The position numbers were made by a program, and so were the translations under genes. The notes under the pieces are model-generated. The model was not told the DNA's origin, did no database searches, and worked only from the letters and a program-made list of their open reading frames with translations. A DNA stretch of 64,000 nucleotides from Nocardia donostiensis (GTDB lineage Bacteria > Actinomycetota > Actinomycetes > Mycobacteriales > Mycobacteriaceae): positions 1-64,000 of the forward strand of contig NZ_MUKP01000009.1 in assembly GCF_002081715.1 (NCBI RefSeq), in the 5' to 3' direction. Shown in pieces: positions 19,617-29,445 of this stretch (position 1 is its first letter; every line of letters begins with the position of its first letter).

Positions 19617-22253
19617 GTGAAGGCACTGCGTCGGTTCACCGTCCGCGCCCATCTGCCCGAGCGTCTGGCGGCGCTGGGGGAGTTGTCGACCAATCTGCGT
19701 TGGTCGTGGCATCCGCCGACGCAGGATCTGTTCGCCGGACTCGACCCGGTGCGGTGGCGTGAACTCGGGCACGATCCCGTGCGGATGCTGGGTGAGGTGG
19801 CGCCGGAGCGGCTGGACGAGCTCGCCGCCGACCCGGACTATACGGCGCGACTGGACACCGTCGCTGCCGATTTGCGGGAGTACCTGAGCGCACCCACCAG
19901 CAACTGCGCAGTGCGGGGAATCGCGTACTTTTCGATGGAGTTCGGCGTCACCGAAGTGCTGCCCAACTATTCCGGCGGCCTGGGCATCCTGGCCGGAGAT
20001 CATCTGAAGGCGGCCTCGGATGCGGGGTTGCCATTGATCGGAGTCGGACTGCTGTACCGCTCGGGGTATTTCCGGCAGTCCCTGACCGCCGACGGTTGGC
20101 AGGCCGAACACTATCCCGCGCTCGATCCGCAGGGGCTGCCGTTGCGGTTGCTGACCGCGGGGGGATCGCCGGTGCTGGTCCATGTGGCGATGCCCGATCG
20201 CCGGGTGTTGCGGGCGCGGGTGTGGATCGCCCAGGTGGGGCGGGTGCCGTTGCTGCTGCTGGATTCCGATATCGCCGATAACGACCCGGACCTGCGTACG
20301 GTCACCGACCGGCTCTACGGCGGCGACCAGGATCATCGAATCGCGCAGGAGATCCTGGCCGGGATCGGCGGGGTCCGCGCGGTGCGCGCCTATACGCGGG
20401 CCGAGGGACTGCCCGACCCGGATGTGTTCCATATGAACGAAGGCCATGCGGGGTTCCTCGGCCTCGAGCGGATCCGCGAATACGTCGCCGACGGTCTGGA
20501 ATTCGATACCGCCCTGGCCGCGGTGCGGGCGGGAACGGTGTTCACCACCCACACCCCGGTGCCCGCCGGGATCGACCGCTTCCCGGTTTCGCTGGTGCAC
20601 CGGCATTTCGGCGGCGCGCACGGTGAGATGGAATCGGCACTGCTGCCGGGGCTTTCGGTGGACCGGATCGTCGCGCTGGGGCGGGAAGCCGACCCGTCGG
20701 TGTTCAATATGGCCCATATGGGGTTGCGGCTCGCGCAGCGCGCCAACGGGGTTTCACAACTGCACGGCGAGGTCAGCCGGGAGATGTTCGCGCCGTTGTG
20801 GAGCGGGTTCGATGCGGCTGAGGTGCCGATCGGCTCGATCACCAATGGGGTGCACACGAGTACCTGGGCGGCCCGCGAATGGGTTGATGCCGTGACGGGC
20901 CCGGATATCGGTATGCGGGCGGCAGCCGAACGCGCTGATGCCGCAGTCGGTGCCGATATCACCGAGGACCCTGACAGGGCAGCCGGTCACCGAGAAACCC
21001 CCGAGGGCAACCAGCATTCCCTCTGGCAGCAACTGGCAGCACTGGAGCCGGAACAGCTGTGGCCGATCCGCAACACCCTGCGCGCCACCCTGGTCGCAGA
21101 GGTGCGCCGCAGACTGCGCGAATCCTGGATCCAACGCGGCGCCGCCGAAGCCGAGCTCGACTGGGTAGACGGGGTTTTCGACCCCGCCGTGCTGACTGTC
21201 GGTTTCGCCCGCCGCGTACCCACCTACAAACGGCTCACCCTGATGCTGCGTGACCCGGACCGCCTGCGCGCCCTGCTGCTCGACCCCGACCGCCCGGTGC
21301 AACTGGTGGTGGCGGGCAAAAGCCACCCCGCCGACGAAGGCGGTAAAGCGCTCATCCAGCAGGTGGTCCGTTTCGCCGACGACGCGCAGGTACGTCACCG
21401 CATCGTCTTCCTACCCGACTACGACATGTCGATGGCGCGCTACCTGTACTGGGGTTGCGATGTCTGGTTGAACAACCCGCTGCGCCCTATGGAAGCCTGT
21501 GGCACTTCCGGTATGAAATCGGCGCTCAACGGCGGACTCAACCTGTCGATCCGCGACGGCTGGTGGGACGAGATGTTCGACGGCCACAACGGCTGGGCCA
21601 TTCCCAGCGCAGACGGCGTCACCGACGAACACCGCCGCGACGACCTGGAGGCCGCCGCCCTCTACGACCTCTTCGAACGCACTGTCGCGCCTCGCTTCTA
21701 CGACCGGGACCCGCAGGGGTTGCCGGTGCGCTGGGTGGATATGGTGCGCCACACCCTCGGCACGCTCGGCCCGCAGGTCCCCGCCGCGCGGATGGTGCGC
21801 GACTACGCGAACCAGTACTACGCGCCCGCCGCGCAGGCCTACCGGCGCGCCGTCGCGGACGATTTCGCAGGCGCGCGCGAACTAGCCGGGTACCGGCGTC
21901 GGGTGGAGGCCGCCTGGCCCGGGGTGCGGATAGCGCAGGTCGACAACGCAGGCCTGCCCGATACGCCGGTTATCGGCGCGCAACTCTCGCTCACCGCACG
22001 GGTCGACCTCGCCGGGCTCACCCCGGCCGATGTCGTCGTGCAGGCCGTGCTGGGCCGGGTCTCGCCAGATGACGACCTGTCCGATATCGCCACGCTGCCG
22101 ATGGCCCATACCGGTTCCGATGGCGGCCTCGAGATCTTTACCGTCGATACTCCGGTGTCGCTGTCCGGTGCGGTGGGCTACACGGTGCGGGTGCTGCCCC
22201 ACCATGAGCTCCTGGCCTCCGACGCCGAGTTGGGGCTGGTCGTCAACGCTTGA
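19617..22253 (+). CDS. glgP: Alpha-glucan (glycogen/maltodextrin) phosphorylase
   Basis: An 878-residue GT35 phosphorylase that releases glucose-1-phosphate from alpha-1,4-glucan. It has the AlgP-type N terminus (VKALRRFTVRAHLPERL), FHMNEGHAGFL, the phosphate/PLP region VWLNNPLRPMEACGTSGMK with the PLP lysine, and DGWWDE. The GTG at 19617 matches the Rv1328 start. Between about residues 425 and 460 there is an Ala/Asp/Glu-rich stretch that I do not remember in the mycobacterial enzyme. In M. tuberculosis this gene is directly divergent from glgE; here a 3.5-kb block separates them. Confidence 0.95.
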   Translation: MKALRRFTVRAHLPERLAALGELSTNLRWSWHPPTQDLFAGLDPVRWRELGHDPVRMLGEVAPERLDELAADPDYTARLDTVAADLREYLSAPTSNCAVRGIAYFSMEFGVTEVLPNYSGGLGILAGDHLKAASDAGLPLIGVGLLYRSGYFRQSLTADGWQAEHYPALDPQGLPLRLLTAGGSPVLVHVAMPDRRVLRARVWIAQVGRVPLLLLDSDIADNDPDLRTVTDRLYGGDQDHRIAQEILAGIGGVRAVRAYTRAEGLPDPDVFHMNEGHAGFLGLERIREYVADGLEFDTALAAVRAGTVFTTHTPVPAGIDRFPVSLVHRHFGGAHGEMESALLPGLSVDRIVALGREADPSVFNMAHMGLRLAQRANGVSQLHGEVSREMFAPLWSGFDAAEVPIGSITNGVHTSTWAAREWVDAVTGPDIGMRAAAERADAAVGADITEDPDRAAGHRETPEGNQHSLWQQLAALEPEQLWPIRNTLRATLVAEVRRRLRESWIQRGAAEAELDWVDGVFDPAVLTVGFARRVPTYKRLTLMLRDPDRLRALLLDPDRPVQLVVAGKSHPADEGGKALIQQVVRFADDAQVRHRIVFLPDYDMSMARYLYWGCDVWLNNPLRPMEACGTSGMKSALNGGLNLSIRDGWWDEMFDGHNGWAIPSADGVTDEHRRDDLEAAALYDLFERTVAPRFYDRDPQGLPVRWVDMVRHTLGTLGPQVPAARMVRDYANQYYAPAAQAYRRAVADDFAGARELAGYRRRVEAAWPGVRIAQVDNAGLPDTPVIGAQLSLTARVDLAGLTPADVVVQAVLGRVSPDDDLSDIATLPMAHTGSDGGLEIFTVDTPVSLSGAVGYTVRVLPHHELLASDAELGLVVNA

Positions 22254-22718
22254 CCACCGCTGCCCCAGCTGAGGCAGCGTCCCGGCGTACCAGCCGCGGT
22301 GCGCACCGCGCCGGGGTGGTGCGATGACAAGAGTCGAAGGCCGGTAGCGGGCAGCGCGTACACCAGCGACGGATCATCGGCTGCGGCGCGAACGACTGGA
22401 GGTATCGTCCGGCATCACCGATGCGATATTCAGGCCCGACCCACGAGTAGAAGCTGCTTCCCACCGTTGACGAAGGCTCCGTGTTTTCGGCTAGCCGAGG
22501 GGGGCTTGCTGGGCGGGCGACGTGGGGTGCATCGCTGTCCACGACCGCGCGGTGTCGTCTATGACTGCCTTGCCGCGCCTCGGCCGTCACCGACCGCCCG
22601 GACCCCGGTAATGAGCAGGTCCGGCGCAAATGTGGCGATGATCGCGGAAGCGGACGTGCGGGCCGGGTATCCGTTACCGTGCCTGAGCACCCCTGTTCGC
22701 GATCCGACTGGAGAACTC
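22254..22718 (+). other. 465-nt intergenic region upstream of the NCS2 permease
   Basis: The reading frame of the permease stays open through this stretch, but codon third positions lose their GC bias and no family similarity is visible, so it is treated as non-coding leader. I looked for a purine or other riboswitch fold and found no convincing one. A promoter must lie here, but I cannot place it. Confidence 0.5.
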
Positions 22719-24080
22719 ATGGCAACCGACGCGCCGACCCGACCGCCGGGACGCATCGATAGGTTCTTCCAGATCACTGCCAATGGTTCGAACGTCAAGC
22801 GTGAGCTGATGGCGGGGACGGTGACGTTCCTGGCCATGTGTTACGTGCTCGCGGTGATTCCTTCGGTGCTCGGCGATCATGGTGCACTCGGTGAGCAGGG
22901 GATTCCCATGCAGGCGGTGTTCACCGCGACCGCGGCGTCGGCCGTGTTCGGCACATTGGTGATGGGGCTGTGGGCGAAGTACCCGATCGCGCTGGCGCCG
23001 GGGATGGGGCTGAATGCGTTCTTCGCGTACTCGGTGGTGCAGGGGATGGGTATTCCGTGGGAAGTGGCGCTGTCGGGGACGCTGCTGTCGGGTGTGATCT
23101 TCTTCGTGCTCGCGGTGACGAAGGTGCGCGAGCGCATCCTCAATGCGATTCCGATGCAGTTGAAGCTGGCTGTGGCGGCGGGGATCGGGTTGTTCGTCGC
23201 GTTTCTCGGGCTGCAGAGCGCAGGCATTGTCGTCGCCGATGACGCCACCTTGGTCACGCTCGGTGATTTCACCGAGGGAACCACGCTGCTTGCGCTGTTC
23301 GGGCTACTGGTGACCGTGGTGTTCCTGGTTCTTGGCTGGCACGGCGCGGTGCTGTACGGCATCGTGTTCACCACGGTGGTCGGCATGATCAGCGGTCTGA
23401 TCGAGCTGCCCAGCGGTGTCGCGGCACTGCCGCGTGGTCTGGAGCAAACGTTCGGGCAGGCCGTGGTGCACCTACCGGACGCGTTCACCGCGCAGCTGGC
23501 GGTGGTGGTGCTGACCATGCTGTTCGTCGATTTCTTCGATGCCTCCGGCACCCTGATCGGCGTCGCCAACCAGGCCGGGCTGCTGGACCGGCAGGGCAGG
23601 CTGCCGCGGGCGGCGAGTGCGTTGGCCGCGGATTCGGTGGGCACCATGGCGGGCGCGGTGATCGGCACCTCGACCACCACCGCGTACGTGGAGTCGACGG
23701 CTGGTGTGTCGGCGGGCGGGCGCACCGGGTTGACGGCGGTGGCGACGGCGGGGTGGTTTGCGATCGCGATGTTCTGTTTCCCGATCTTCGCGGTGGTAGC
23801 GAGTTCCGGGGCGGTGACTGCTCCGGCGCTGATCGTGGTCGGGGTGCTGATGGCGCGGTCGCTGGGCGATATCGACTGGCAGCGGCTGGAATTCGCGGTG
23901 CCGGCGTTCATCACGATCGTGATGATGCCGCTGACCTATTCGATTGCCAACGGGCTGGCCATGGGCATGCTGTTCTACCCGGTGGTGATGGTGGCGCGCG
24001 GGCGGTTCAGGGAGGTCCATCCGGCGATGTGGGCGCTGATGGCTGTCTTCCTCGCCTATTTTTTCTTCCTTGCGGAATAG
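22719..24080 (+). CDS. NCS2-family purine/xanthine permease (AzgA/PbuG type)
   Basis: A 453-residue integral membrane protein with 12 or more hydrophobic helices. Motifs of the AzgA-like NCS2 branch are clear: the N-terminal RFFQITANGSNVKRELMAG, GMGLNAFFAYSVV, VDFFDASGTLIGVANQAGL and GTSTTTAYVESTAGVSAGGRTGL. These transporters import guanine, hypoxanthine or adenine by proton symport. ATG 22719 has GGAG 6 nt upstream. It is not part of the Rv1321-1343c order. Confidence 0.93.
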   Translation: MATDAPTRPPGRIDRFFQITANGSNVKRELMAGTVTFLAMCYVLAVIPSVLGDHGALGEQGIPMQAVFTATAASAVFGTLVMGLWAKYPIALAPGMGLNAFFAYSVVQGMGIPWEVALSGTLLSGVIFFVLAVTKVRERILNAIPMQLKLAVAAGIGLFVAFLGLQSAGIVVADDATLVTLGDFTEGTTLLALFGLLVTVVFLVLGWHGAVLYGIVFTTVVGMISGLIELPSGVAALPRGLEQTFGQAVVHLPDAFTAQLAVVVLTMLFVDFFDASGTLIGVANQAGLLDRQGRLPRAASALAADSVGTMAGAVIGTSTTTAYVESTAGVSAGGRTGLTAVATAGWFAIAMFCFPIFAVVASSGAVTAPALIVVGVLMARSLGDIDWQRLEFAVPAFITIVMMPLTYSIANGLAMGMLFYPVVMVARGRFREVHPAMWALMAVFLAYFFFLAE

Positions 24081-24177
24081 CTTCGCGCGCACGCTGGTTG
24101 GTCCACAGCAGCGACAGCAATCGGACTGCGGTCCGTTTGTTGCCGTGGCTAAAGGTTAACCATGAGGAAGAGGGCCC

Positions 24178-24717
24178 ATGTCCACCACCACACTTGCCCA
24201 GGCGAGTAAGAACGCCGCTGCCTATGACACCGTCTCCGCCGATATCGGGTTGCTCGCGCTGCGCGTGGTTTTCGGTGGCCTGCTGGCCGCGCACGGCGCC
24301 CAGAAACTGTTCGGCTGGTTCGGCGGACCCGGTTGGGAAGCCAACAACGCCATGTTCGACAGCATGGGCTACAACCCGGGCGTGCTGTTCGGCACGCTCG
24401 CCGGACTGAGCGAACTGGCCGGCGGCCTGCTGCTGGCGCTGGGCCTGCTGTCCCCACTCGCGGCGGCCATCGTGCTCGGCACCATGCTCAATGTCATCGT
24501 CCAGATGTGGAGCGGCGGGCTGCTCACCGGACAGGGCTACGAGATGGGGCTGCTGTGGGCGGCGGTCGCGGTGACGATCGCGTTCACCGGGCCGGGCAAG
24601 TTCTCACTGGACCACAATCGGCCGTGGGCGCGCCACGGTTTCCTATGGGCCGCCGCCGCGATCGTGCTCGCCGTGGTCACGGGCGTGCTGACCGTAATTC
24701 TCAAGGGGGCTCTCTGA
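24178..24717 (+). CDS. DoxX-family membrane protein
   Basis: A 179-residue four-helix membrane protein with the DoxX pattern LALRVVFGGLLAAHGAQKLFGWF near 25-47 and ELAGGLLLALGLLSPLAA near 80-97. The family includes subunits of quinone-dependent sulfur enzymes and the mycobacterial membrane oxidoreductase complex partner of SodA; the specific role here is unknown. GAGGAAGAGG sits 6 nt before the ATG. A terminator hairpin follows. Confidence 0.9.
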   Translation: MSTTTLAQASKNAAAYDTVSADIGLLALRVVFGGLLAAHGAQKLFGWFGGPGWEANNAMFDSMGYNPGVLFGTLAGLSELAGGLLLALGLLSPLAAAIVLGTMLNVIVQMWSGGLLTGQGYEMGLLWAAVAVTIAFTGPGKFSLDHNRPWARHGFLWAAAAIVLAVVTGVLTVILKGAL

Positions 24718-24740
24718 TTTCACAGATGCAACGACAGGGT

Positions 24741-24768
24741 GCGGCGCGGTGACGGTTCACCGCGCCGC
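24741..24768. terminator. Shared terminator between convergent doxX-like and dinG genes
   Basis: A perfect 12-bp stem, GCGGCGCGGTGA (24741-24752) with TCACCGCGCCGC (24757-24768), and a CGGT loop, located between the two convergent stop codons. No long T tract on either side, so efficiency is uncertain. Confidence 0.75.
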
Positions 24769-24848
24769 GCTCGTTATGTCCGGTGCTGCGCTGTGGCCGC
24801 GGCTCGAGCTGATTACCGTGCCGCCGAACATCGCTGGGCCAGAGGAGT

Positions 24849-26891
24849 TCAGGATGTGGCGATCAGCCGTCGCAGGGCCTGGGTGACGACTTCCGGATCG
24901 GAGGTCTCCCAGTACGGCGGTAGCGAAGCCCGCAGGTAGCCCCCGTAGCGGGCGGTGGCCAGCCGTGGATCGAGGATGGCGACGACACCCCGGTCGTCGA
25001 TGCTGCGCAGCAGGCGGCCGGTGCCCTGAGCCAGCAGCAGCGCGGCGTGGCTGGCAGCCACGGACATGAAACCGTTGCCGCCGCGCGATTCGACCGCACG
25101 CTGTCTGGCCGCCAACAGCGGATCGTCGGGCCGCGGGAACGGAATACGGTCCAGTATGACCACACTCAGCGACGGACCGGGCACGTCCACCCCCTGCCAC
25201 AGCGACAGGGTGCCGAACAGCGAGGTTTCCGGGTCGTCGGCGAATTTGCGGACCAGTGCGCCGGTGGAGTCCTCGCCCTGGCACAGCACCGGGGTGTCCA
25301 GCCGGGAGCGCAGCGCCTCGGTGGCGGCTTTCGCGGCGCGCATGGAGGAGAACAGGCCGAGGGTGCGGCCGCCCGCGGCCTGGATGAGGCGTTCGATTTC
25401 GTCCAGGTAGCTGGGAGCCAGACCGTCGCGTCCCGGGTTGGGCAGATGTTTGGCGACGTAGAGGATGCCGGATTTCGCGTGATCGAACGGGGAGCCGACG
25501 TCGAGGGAGCTCCACCGCACGGTGTCGTGATCGGCGGGGGCTTCAGCCCCGTTGGCGGTGTCGGTGTCCAGGCGGCTGGGCGATTGCGGCGGCAGCCCCC
25601 AGGTGGCGGCGAGCCCGTCGAACGAACCACCGATCTGCAGGGTGGCGGAGGTGAGGATCACCGTGGACTCGCCGAACAGTCTGCTGCGCAACAGCCCGCC
25701 GACCGACAGTGGAGCCATCCGCAGCGTGCGGCGGGTGACGCCACGAATCTCGTCGGCGGCGAGCCAGACGACATCGCGGCGCGCGGCGGGCTCGGCTTCG
25801 TCGAAGGCGGTGAGCGCGCGCACCGCGCTGTCGTGTATTTCCTCCACCGCCGCCAGCGCCATAGTGCGTCCGGCGGCGGCGTCGGGGTCGCTGCCGGGTG
25901 GGGTCACGCCCTGCGGGTTGAGGGCTGTACGGGCGTTCCACGCCGCATCCCGGATCAATGCCAGCACGGGGGCGATCCCCTCGGGGAGGGTGTCCCACCG
26001 GCTCGCGGGCAGATCGTCGAGTGCGCTGTGCCAGGCGTCGGCGGCGCCTGCGAGCCGGTCGATCTCCTGTTCGTCGATGAGTTTGCCGCAGCGGCGCGCG
26101 GCCGCGGTGATCCCGGTCGGTGACAATTCCGCGGTCGCGACCCCGGTCACCCGGTCGACCAGTTCATGGGCCTCGTCCACCACGACCACATCGTGTTCGG
26201 GCAGGATCTGGATACCGCTGATGGCGTCGATGGCGAGCAGCGCGTGATTGGTGACCACGATGTCGGCCTGCGCGGCTTCGGCCCTGGCCTGCTCGGCGAA
26301 ACAGTCCTGCCCGAACTGGCAGCGGCTCTTGCCGAGGCATTCCCGTGACGACACACTGACCTGCCGCCACGCCCGATCGGTGACGCCGGGCGCCAGATCG
26401 TCGCGATCGCCGGTCTTGGTGTCGGAGGCCCATTCGTTGAGCCGCTGCACTTCGCGCCCGAGCCGCGACACCGCGAACGCATCGAACAGTTCGGCCTCGG
26501 CCGGCTCTTCCGGAACCGCACTGTTGATCTTGTTCAGGCACAGATAGTTGTTGCGCCCCTTCAGGATCGCGAACTGCGGCGTGCGGCCCAACGGTTCCCG
26601 TAACGCCTCCGCCAGCCGGGGCAGATCCCGATCGACCAGCTGCCGCTGCAATGCGATCGTCGCGGTCGACACCACCACCGTGCGACCGGTGCGCACCGCA
26701 TGCCGCAGGCTCGGCACCAGATATGCCAGCGATTTCCCGGTGCCCGTCCCCGCCTGTACCGCCAGATGCTCCTTGGTGTCGATGGCGTGATCCACCGCCG
26801 CGGCCATCGTCACCTGCCCCGGACGTTCCTTCCCGCCGAGCGCGGACACAGCTGTGGTCAACAGGGTGGAAACGGGTGGGAGTTCGGGCAC
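24849..26891 (-). CDS. dinG: DinG-type ATP-dependent DNA helicase
   Basis: A 680-residue superfamily 2 XPD-like helicase. It has Walker A GTGTGKS (48-54), a DEAH box (239-242) and four cysteines placed to ligate an iron-sulfur cluster (118, 185, 191, 197), as in XPD and DinG. C-terminal motifs include LFGTLSLWQGVDVPG and QGTGRLLRS. It unwinds DNA and R-loop structures 5' to 3' during repair or recombination. It corresponds to Rv1329c. The ATG at 26891 gives the expected short N terminus before the Q motif (ERPGQ). Confidence 0.95.
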   Translation of the reverse strand: MPELPPVSTLLTTAVSALGGKERPGQVTMAAAVDHAIDTKEHLAVQAGTGTGKSLAYLVPSLRHAVRTGRTVVVSTATIALQRQLVDRDLPRLAEALREPLGRTPQFAILKGRNNYLCLNKINSAVPEEPAEAELFDAFAVSRLGREVQRLNEWASDTKTGDRDDLAPGVTDRAWRQVSVSSRECLGKSRCQFGQDCFAEQARAEAAQADIVVTNHALLAIDAISGIQILPEHDVVVVDEAHELVDRVTGVATAELSPTGITAAARRCGKLIDEQEIDRLAGAADAWHSALDDLPASRWDTLPEGIAPVLALIRDAAWNARTALNPQGVTPPGSDPDAAAGRTMALAAVEEIHDSAVRALTAFDEAEPAARRDVVWLAADEIRGVTRRTLRMAPLSVGGLLRSRLFGESTVILTSATLQIGGSFDGLAATWGLPPQSPSRLDTDTANGAEAPADHDTVRWSSLDVGSPFDHAKSGILYVAKHLPNPGRDGLAPSYLDEIERLIQAAGGRTLGLFSSMRAAKAATEALRSRLDTPVLCQGEDSTGALVRKFADDPETSLFGTLSLWQGVDVPGPSLSVVILDRIPFPRPDDPLLAARQRAVESRGGNGFMSVAASHAALLLAQGTGRLLRSIDDRGVVAILDPRLATARYGGYLRASLPPYWETSDPEVVTQALRRLIATS

Positions 26892-26988
26892 CCCGGCAGC
26901 CTACTGCCCGGCACCGACAGACATCAGCTGGTCCGCGCAGGCCGCACACAATATCTCCGCGCGGGTCAGCGAAGGTTCTCCGCGCGGG

Positions 26989-27564
26989 TCAGCGAACGGC
27001 TCCGCCGACCGTTCCGGCCAGTTCCACCCCGGCTCGGTCGAGCTGATCCAGGGCGGCATCGACCGTGGCCCGCGACACGCCAGCGGTCATCCCGAGCAGC
27101 ACGCGCGTGTCGAATCCGGCCTCGACCGCATCCATGGCGGTGGCCCGCACACAGTGGTCGGTCGCTATACCCACCACGTCGACGGCGTCGATATCCCGGG
27201 CCCGCAGCCATTCCGCCAGATCCGATCCGTCGGCGGCCACGCCTTCGAAACCGGAATACGCTGCTGCATACTCACCCTTGGAGAAAACCTCCTGCACGGC
27301 GGCGGTATCGAAACCCGGGTGGAATTGCGCACCCGGTGTCCCGACCCGGCAATGCGGTGGCCAACTGTCGACGTAATCGGGGTGATCGGAGAAATGCGCA
27401 CCGGGATCGATGTGATGGTCACGGGTCGCTACGATCGCCTCGTAATCCGCAGTCAGCAGATAGTCGCTGATCAGCTCGGCTACCCGCGCACCGCCCGAGA
27501 CGGCGAGCGAACCACCTTCGCAGAAATCGTTCTGCACGTCCACGATGATCAAAGCCCGGCCCAT
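26989..27564 (-). CDS. pncA: Nicotinamidase/pyrazinamidase
   Basis: A 191-residue isochorismatase-fold amidase that converts nicotinamide to nicotinate and would activate pyrazinamide. The catalytic triad is Asp9, Lys96 and Cys138, and the metal site is Asp49, His51, His57 and His71, all in the positions known for PncA. It lies between dinG and pncB on the same strand, so both steps of nicotinamide salvage are adjacent here. In M. tuberculosis pncA is elsewhere (Rv2043c). Confidence 0.97.
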   Translation of the reverse strand: MGRALIIVDVQNDFCEGGSLAVSGGARVAELISDYLLTADYEAIVATRDHHIDPGAHFSDHPDYVDSWPPHCRVGTPGAQFHPGFDTAAVQEVFSKGEYAAAYSGFEGVAADGSDLAEWLRARDIDAVDVVGIATDHCVRATAMDAVEAGFDTRVLLGMTAGVSRATVDAALDQLDRAGVELAGTVGGAVR

Positions 27565-27625
27565 GCTGTACCTCCTACCCCGCGATTATCCGCCGGATAT
27601 CCGCCGAAACCCGGCCGCGACGGGT

Positions 27626-28936
27626 TCAGGAAACGAATGTCGTCGGCACCGCAGGATCGCCCGCCGACAACTTCAACCCCTCCCACGGCAGGCTGACCAG
27701 CCCGCTCGCCACCAGCTTCCGTGATTCGGTGAGCGAGGGCTGTTCGATCACCTCCCCCTTGCGCACCAGCGGCACCTGCAGATCCCGCACCTGCAACCCG
27801 TCCGGCGCAGGCCGCTCACCAGCGGCCGGGTACACGATCTCCTCGACAATCGTCCCGGTGGACCGCGCCACCCGCACGGCCCGTTTGGTGCCGCCACGCG
27901 ATTCCTTGTGACTGCTGCGTTTGGCCACCGGAACCCCGTCGACCTCGACGAGCTTGTACACCATCCCTGCTGTCGGTGCCCCCGAACCGGTGACCAGCGA
28001 CGTGCCGACCCCGTAGGCGTCCACCGGTTCGGCACGCAGCGCGGCGATCGCATATTCGTCCAAGTCCCCGGACACCACGATGCGAGTGTTGGTGGCACCG
28101 AGTTCGTCGAGCTGGCTGCGTACCTGCCGGGCCAGCACACCGAGATCACCGGAGTCGATGCGCACCCCGCCCAGTTCCGGCCCGGCCACCTCGATCGCGG
28201 TGGCCACCCCTCGGGTGATGTCGAAAGTGTCGACCAGCAAGGTGGTGCCGATACCGAGCGCCTCGATCTGGCTGCGGAACGCCGCCGCCTCATGCGCGCC
28301 GTCGGCGCCGCTGTGCAGCAGGGTGAACGCATGCGCGCTGGTGCCAGCGCCGGGAACGTGGAAGCGGCGCACCGCCTCCAGATTGGAGGTGGCATCGAAT
28401 CCGGCCAGATAGGCGGCCCGCGCGCTGGCGGGCGCGGCGAGTTCATGGGTGCGCCGGGACCCCATCTCGATCATCCGGCGCCCGTCGGCGGCACTGACCA
28501 TCCTGGCCGCGGCGGAGGCGACGGCGGTGTCGTGGTTGAGGATCGACAGGGCCAGCGTCTCCAGCAGCACGCATTCACCGAAGGTGCCACGCACCGACAG
28601 GATCGGCGAACCGGGGAAATACAGTTCGCCTTCGGGGTAGCCGTCGATGTCCCCGGTGAACCGGAAACCGCGCAGCCATTCCAGTGTGTTGCGGTCGAGG
28701 AACGTTTCGGCAACGGCCAGTTCCGCATCGCCGAACCGGAAACCGGCCAGCGCCTCCAGCAGGCGGCCGGTGCCTGCGACTACGCCATAGCGGCGACCAT
28801 GCGGCAGCCGCCTGGCGAATAATTCGAACGTGCAGCGACGCTGGGCCGAGCCGTCGGCCAGCGCTGCGGCGAGCATCGTCAGTTCGTACTGATCGGTGAG
28901 CAGAGCGGTGCCGGCGACCGCGTCGGGAGAAGACAC
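27626..28936 (-). CDS. pncB: Nicotinate phosphoribosyltransferase
   Basis: A 436-residue enzyme joining nicotinate and PRPP to give nicotinate mononucleotide. Family segments are clear: LLTDQYELTMLAAAL near the N terminus, FELFARRLP, RRYGVVAG, GDIDGYPEGELYFPG, the substrate segment EMGSRRTHE, and DSGDLGVLA. It corresponds to Rv1330c (pncB1). The start is uncertain; the GTG at 28936 leaves a short lead before the first motif, and a GTG at 28945 is equally possible. It is divergent from clpS. Confidence 0.94.
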   Translation of the reverse strand: MSSPDAVAGTALLTDQYELTMLAAALADGSAQRRCTFELFARRLPHGRRYGVVAGTGRLLEALAGFRFGDAELAVAETFLDRNTLEWLRGFRFTGDIDGYPEGELYFPGSPILSVRGTFGECVLLETLALSILNHDTAVASAAARMVSAADGRRMIEMGSRRTHELAAPASARAAYLAGFDATSNLEAVRRFHVPGAGTSAHAFTLLHSGADGAHEAAAFRSQIEALGIGTTLLVDTFDITRGVATAIEVAGPELGGVRIDSGDLGVLARQVRSQLDELGATNTRIVVSGDLDEYAIAALRAEPVDAYGVGTSLVTGSGAPTAGMVYKLVEVDGVPVAKRSSHKESRGGTKRAVRVARSTGTIVEEIVYPAAGERPAPDGLQVRDLQVPLVRKGEVIEQPSLTESRKLVASGLVSLPWEGLKLSAGDPAVPTTFVS

Positions 28937-29057
28937 GGTGGCCACTGTAGACAGCGATTCGCCATAGGCGACGGGCCGTTGTATACGGGCCAGGAAATGC
29001 CCCTGTTGATCATGTGCGGGTGTTGAGTATTCAGAGGCGAGTCGTACCCTTGACTTT

Positions 29058-29423
29058 ATGGCCTTGTGCAACACAGCACCCCGCTATCGGACGGATGAGG
29101 TCCGCCACGGCGCCGTCGCCGAGGTGATCCTGTCGGCGGCGCAGGCGACGCCGGAAGCGGTGGAATACACCGAGATCCTCGAAGCGGAGGACCGGCCCTG
29201 GGTCACGGTCGTCTGGGACGACCCCGTCAACCTGATGCATTACGTCGCCTACATATTCCAGAAGCTGTTCGGTTACAGCAAAGCCAAGGCGACCGAGTTG
29301 ATGCTGAAGGTGCACAACGAGGGCAAGGCGGTCGTGTCCTCCGGTTCCCGGGACAAGATGGAACAGGATGTGCGCCGGCTACACGCGGCCGGCCTGTGGG
29401 CGACCATGCAACGAGACGACTGA
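29058..29423 (+). CDS. clpS: ATP-dependent Clp protease adaptor ClpS
   Basis: The N-end-rule adaptor that delivers substrates to ClpC/ClpP. The 121 residues contain the full ClpS core from about 48: [32 protein letters not shown] and [14 protein letters not shown], including the degron-pocket Asp-Asp pair and His. The N-terminal 45 residues are longer than in M. tuberculosis ClpS (101 aa); a GTG at 29124 would give a 99-residue form. It heads a clpS-DUF2017-peptidase run, as in Rv1331-Rv1333. Confidence 0.95.
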   Translation: MALCNTAPRYRTDEVRHGAVAEVILSAAQATPEAVEYTEILEAEDRPWVTVVWDDPVNLMHYVAYIFQKLFGYSKAKATELMLKVHNEGKAVVSSGSRDKMEQDVRRLHAAGLWATMQRDD

Positions 29424-29445
29424 GCCGGACGGCTACCGTAGCGAC

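Noticed and set aside
22299..22718. 140 upstream codons in frame with the NCS2 permease
   Set aside because: No hydrophobic or family character, loss of GC third-position bias, and a good ribosome-binding site only at 22719.
22254..22718. Purine-type riboswitch before the permease
   Set aside because: No three-way junction with the conserved loops could be drawn; such riboswitches are rare in actinobacteria.
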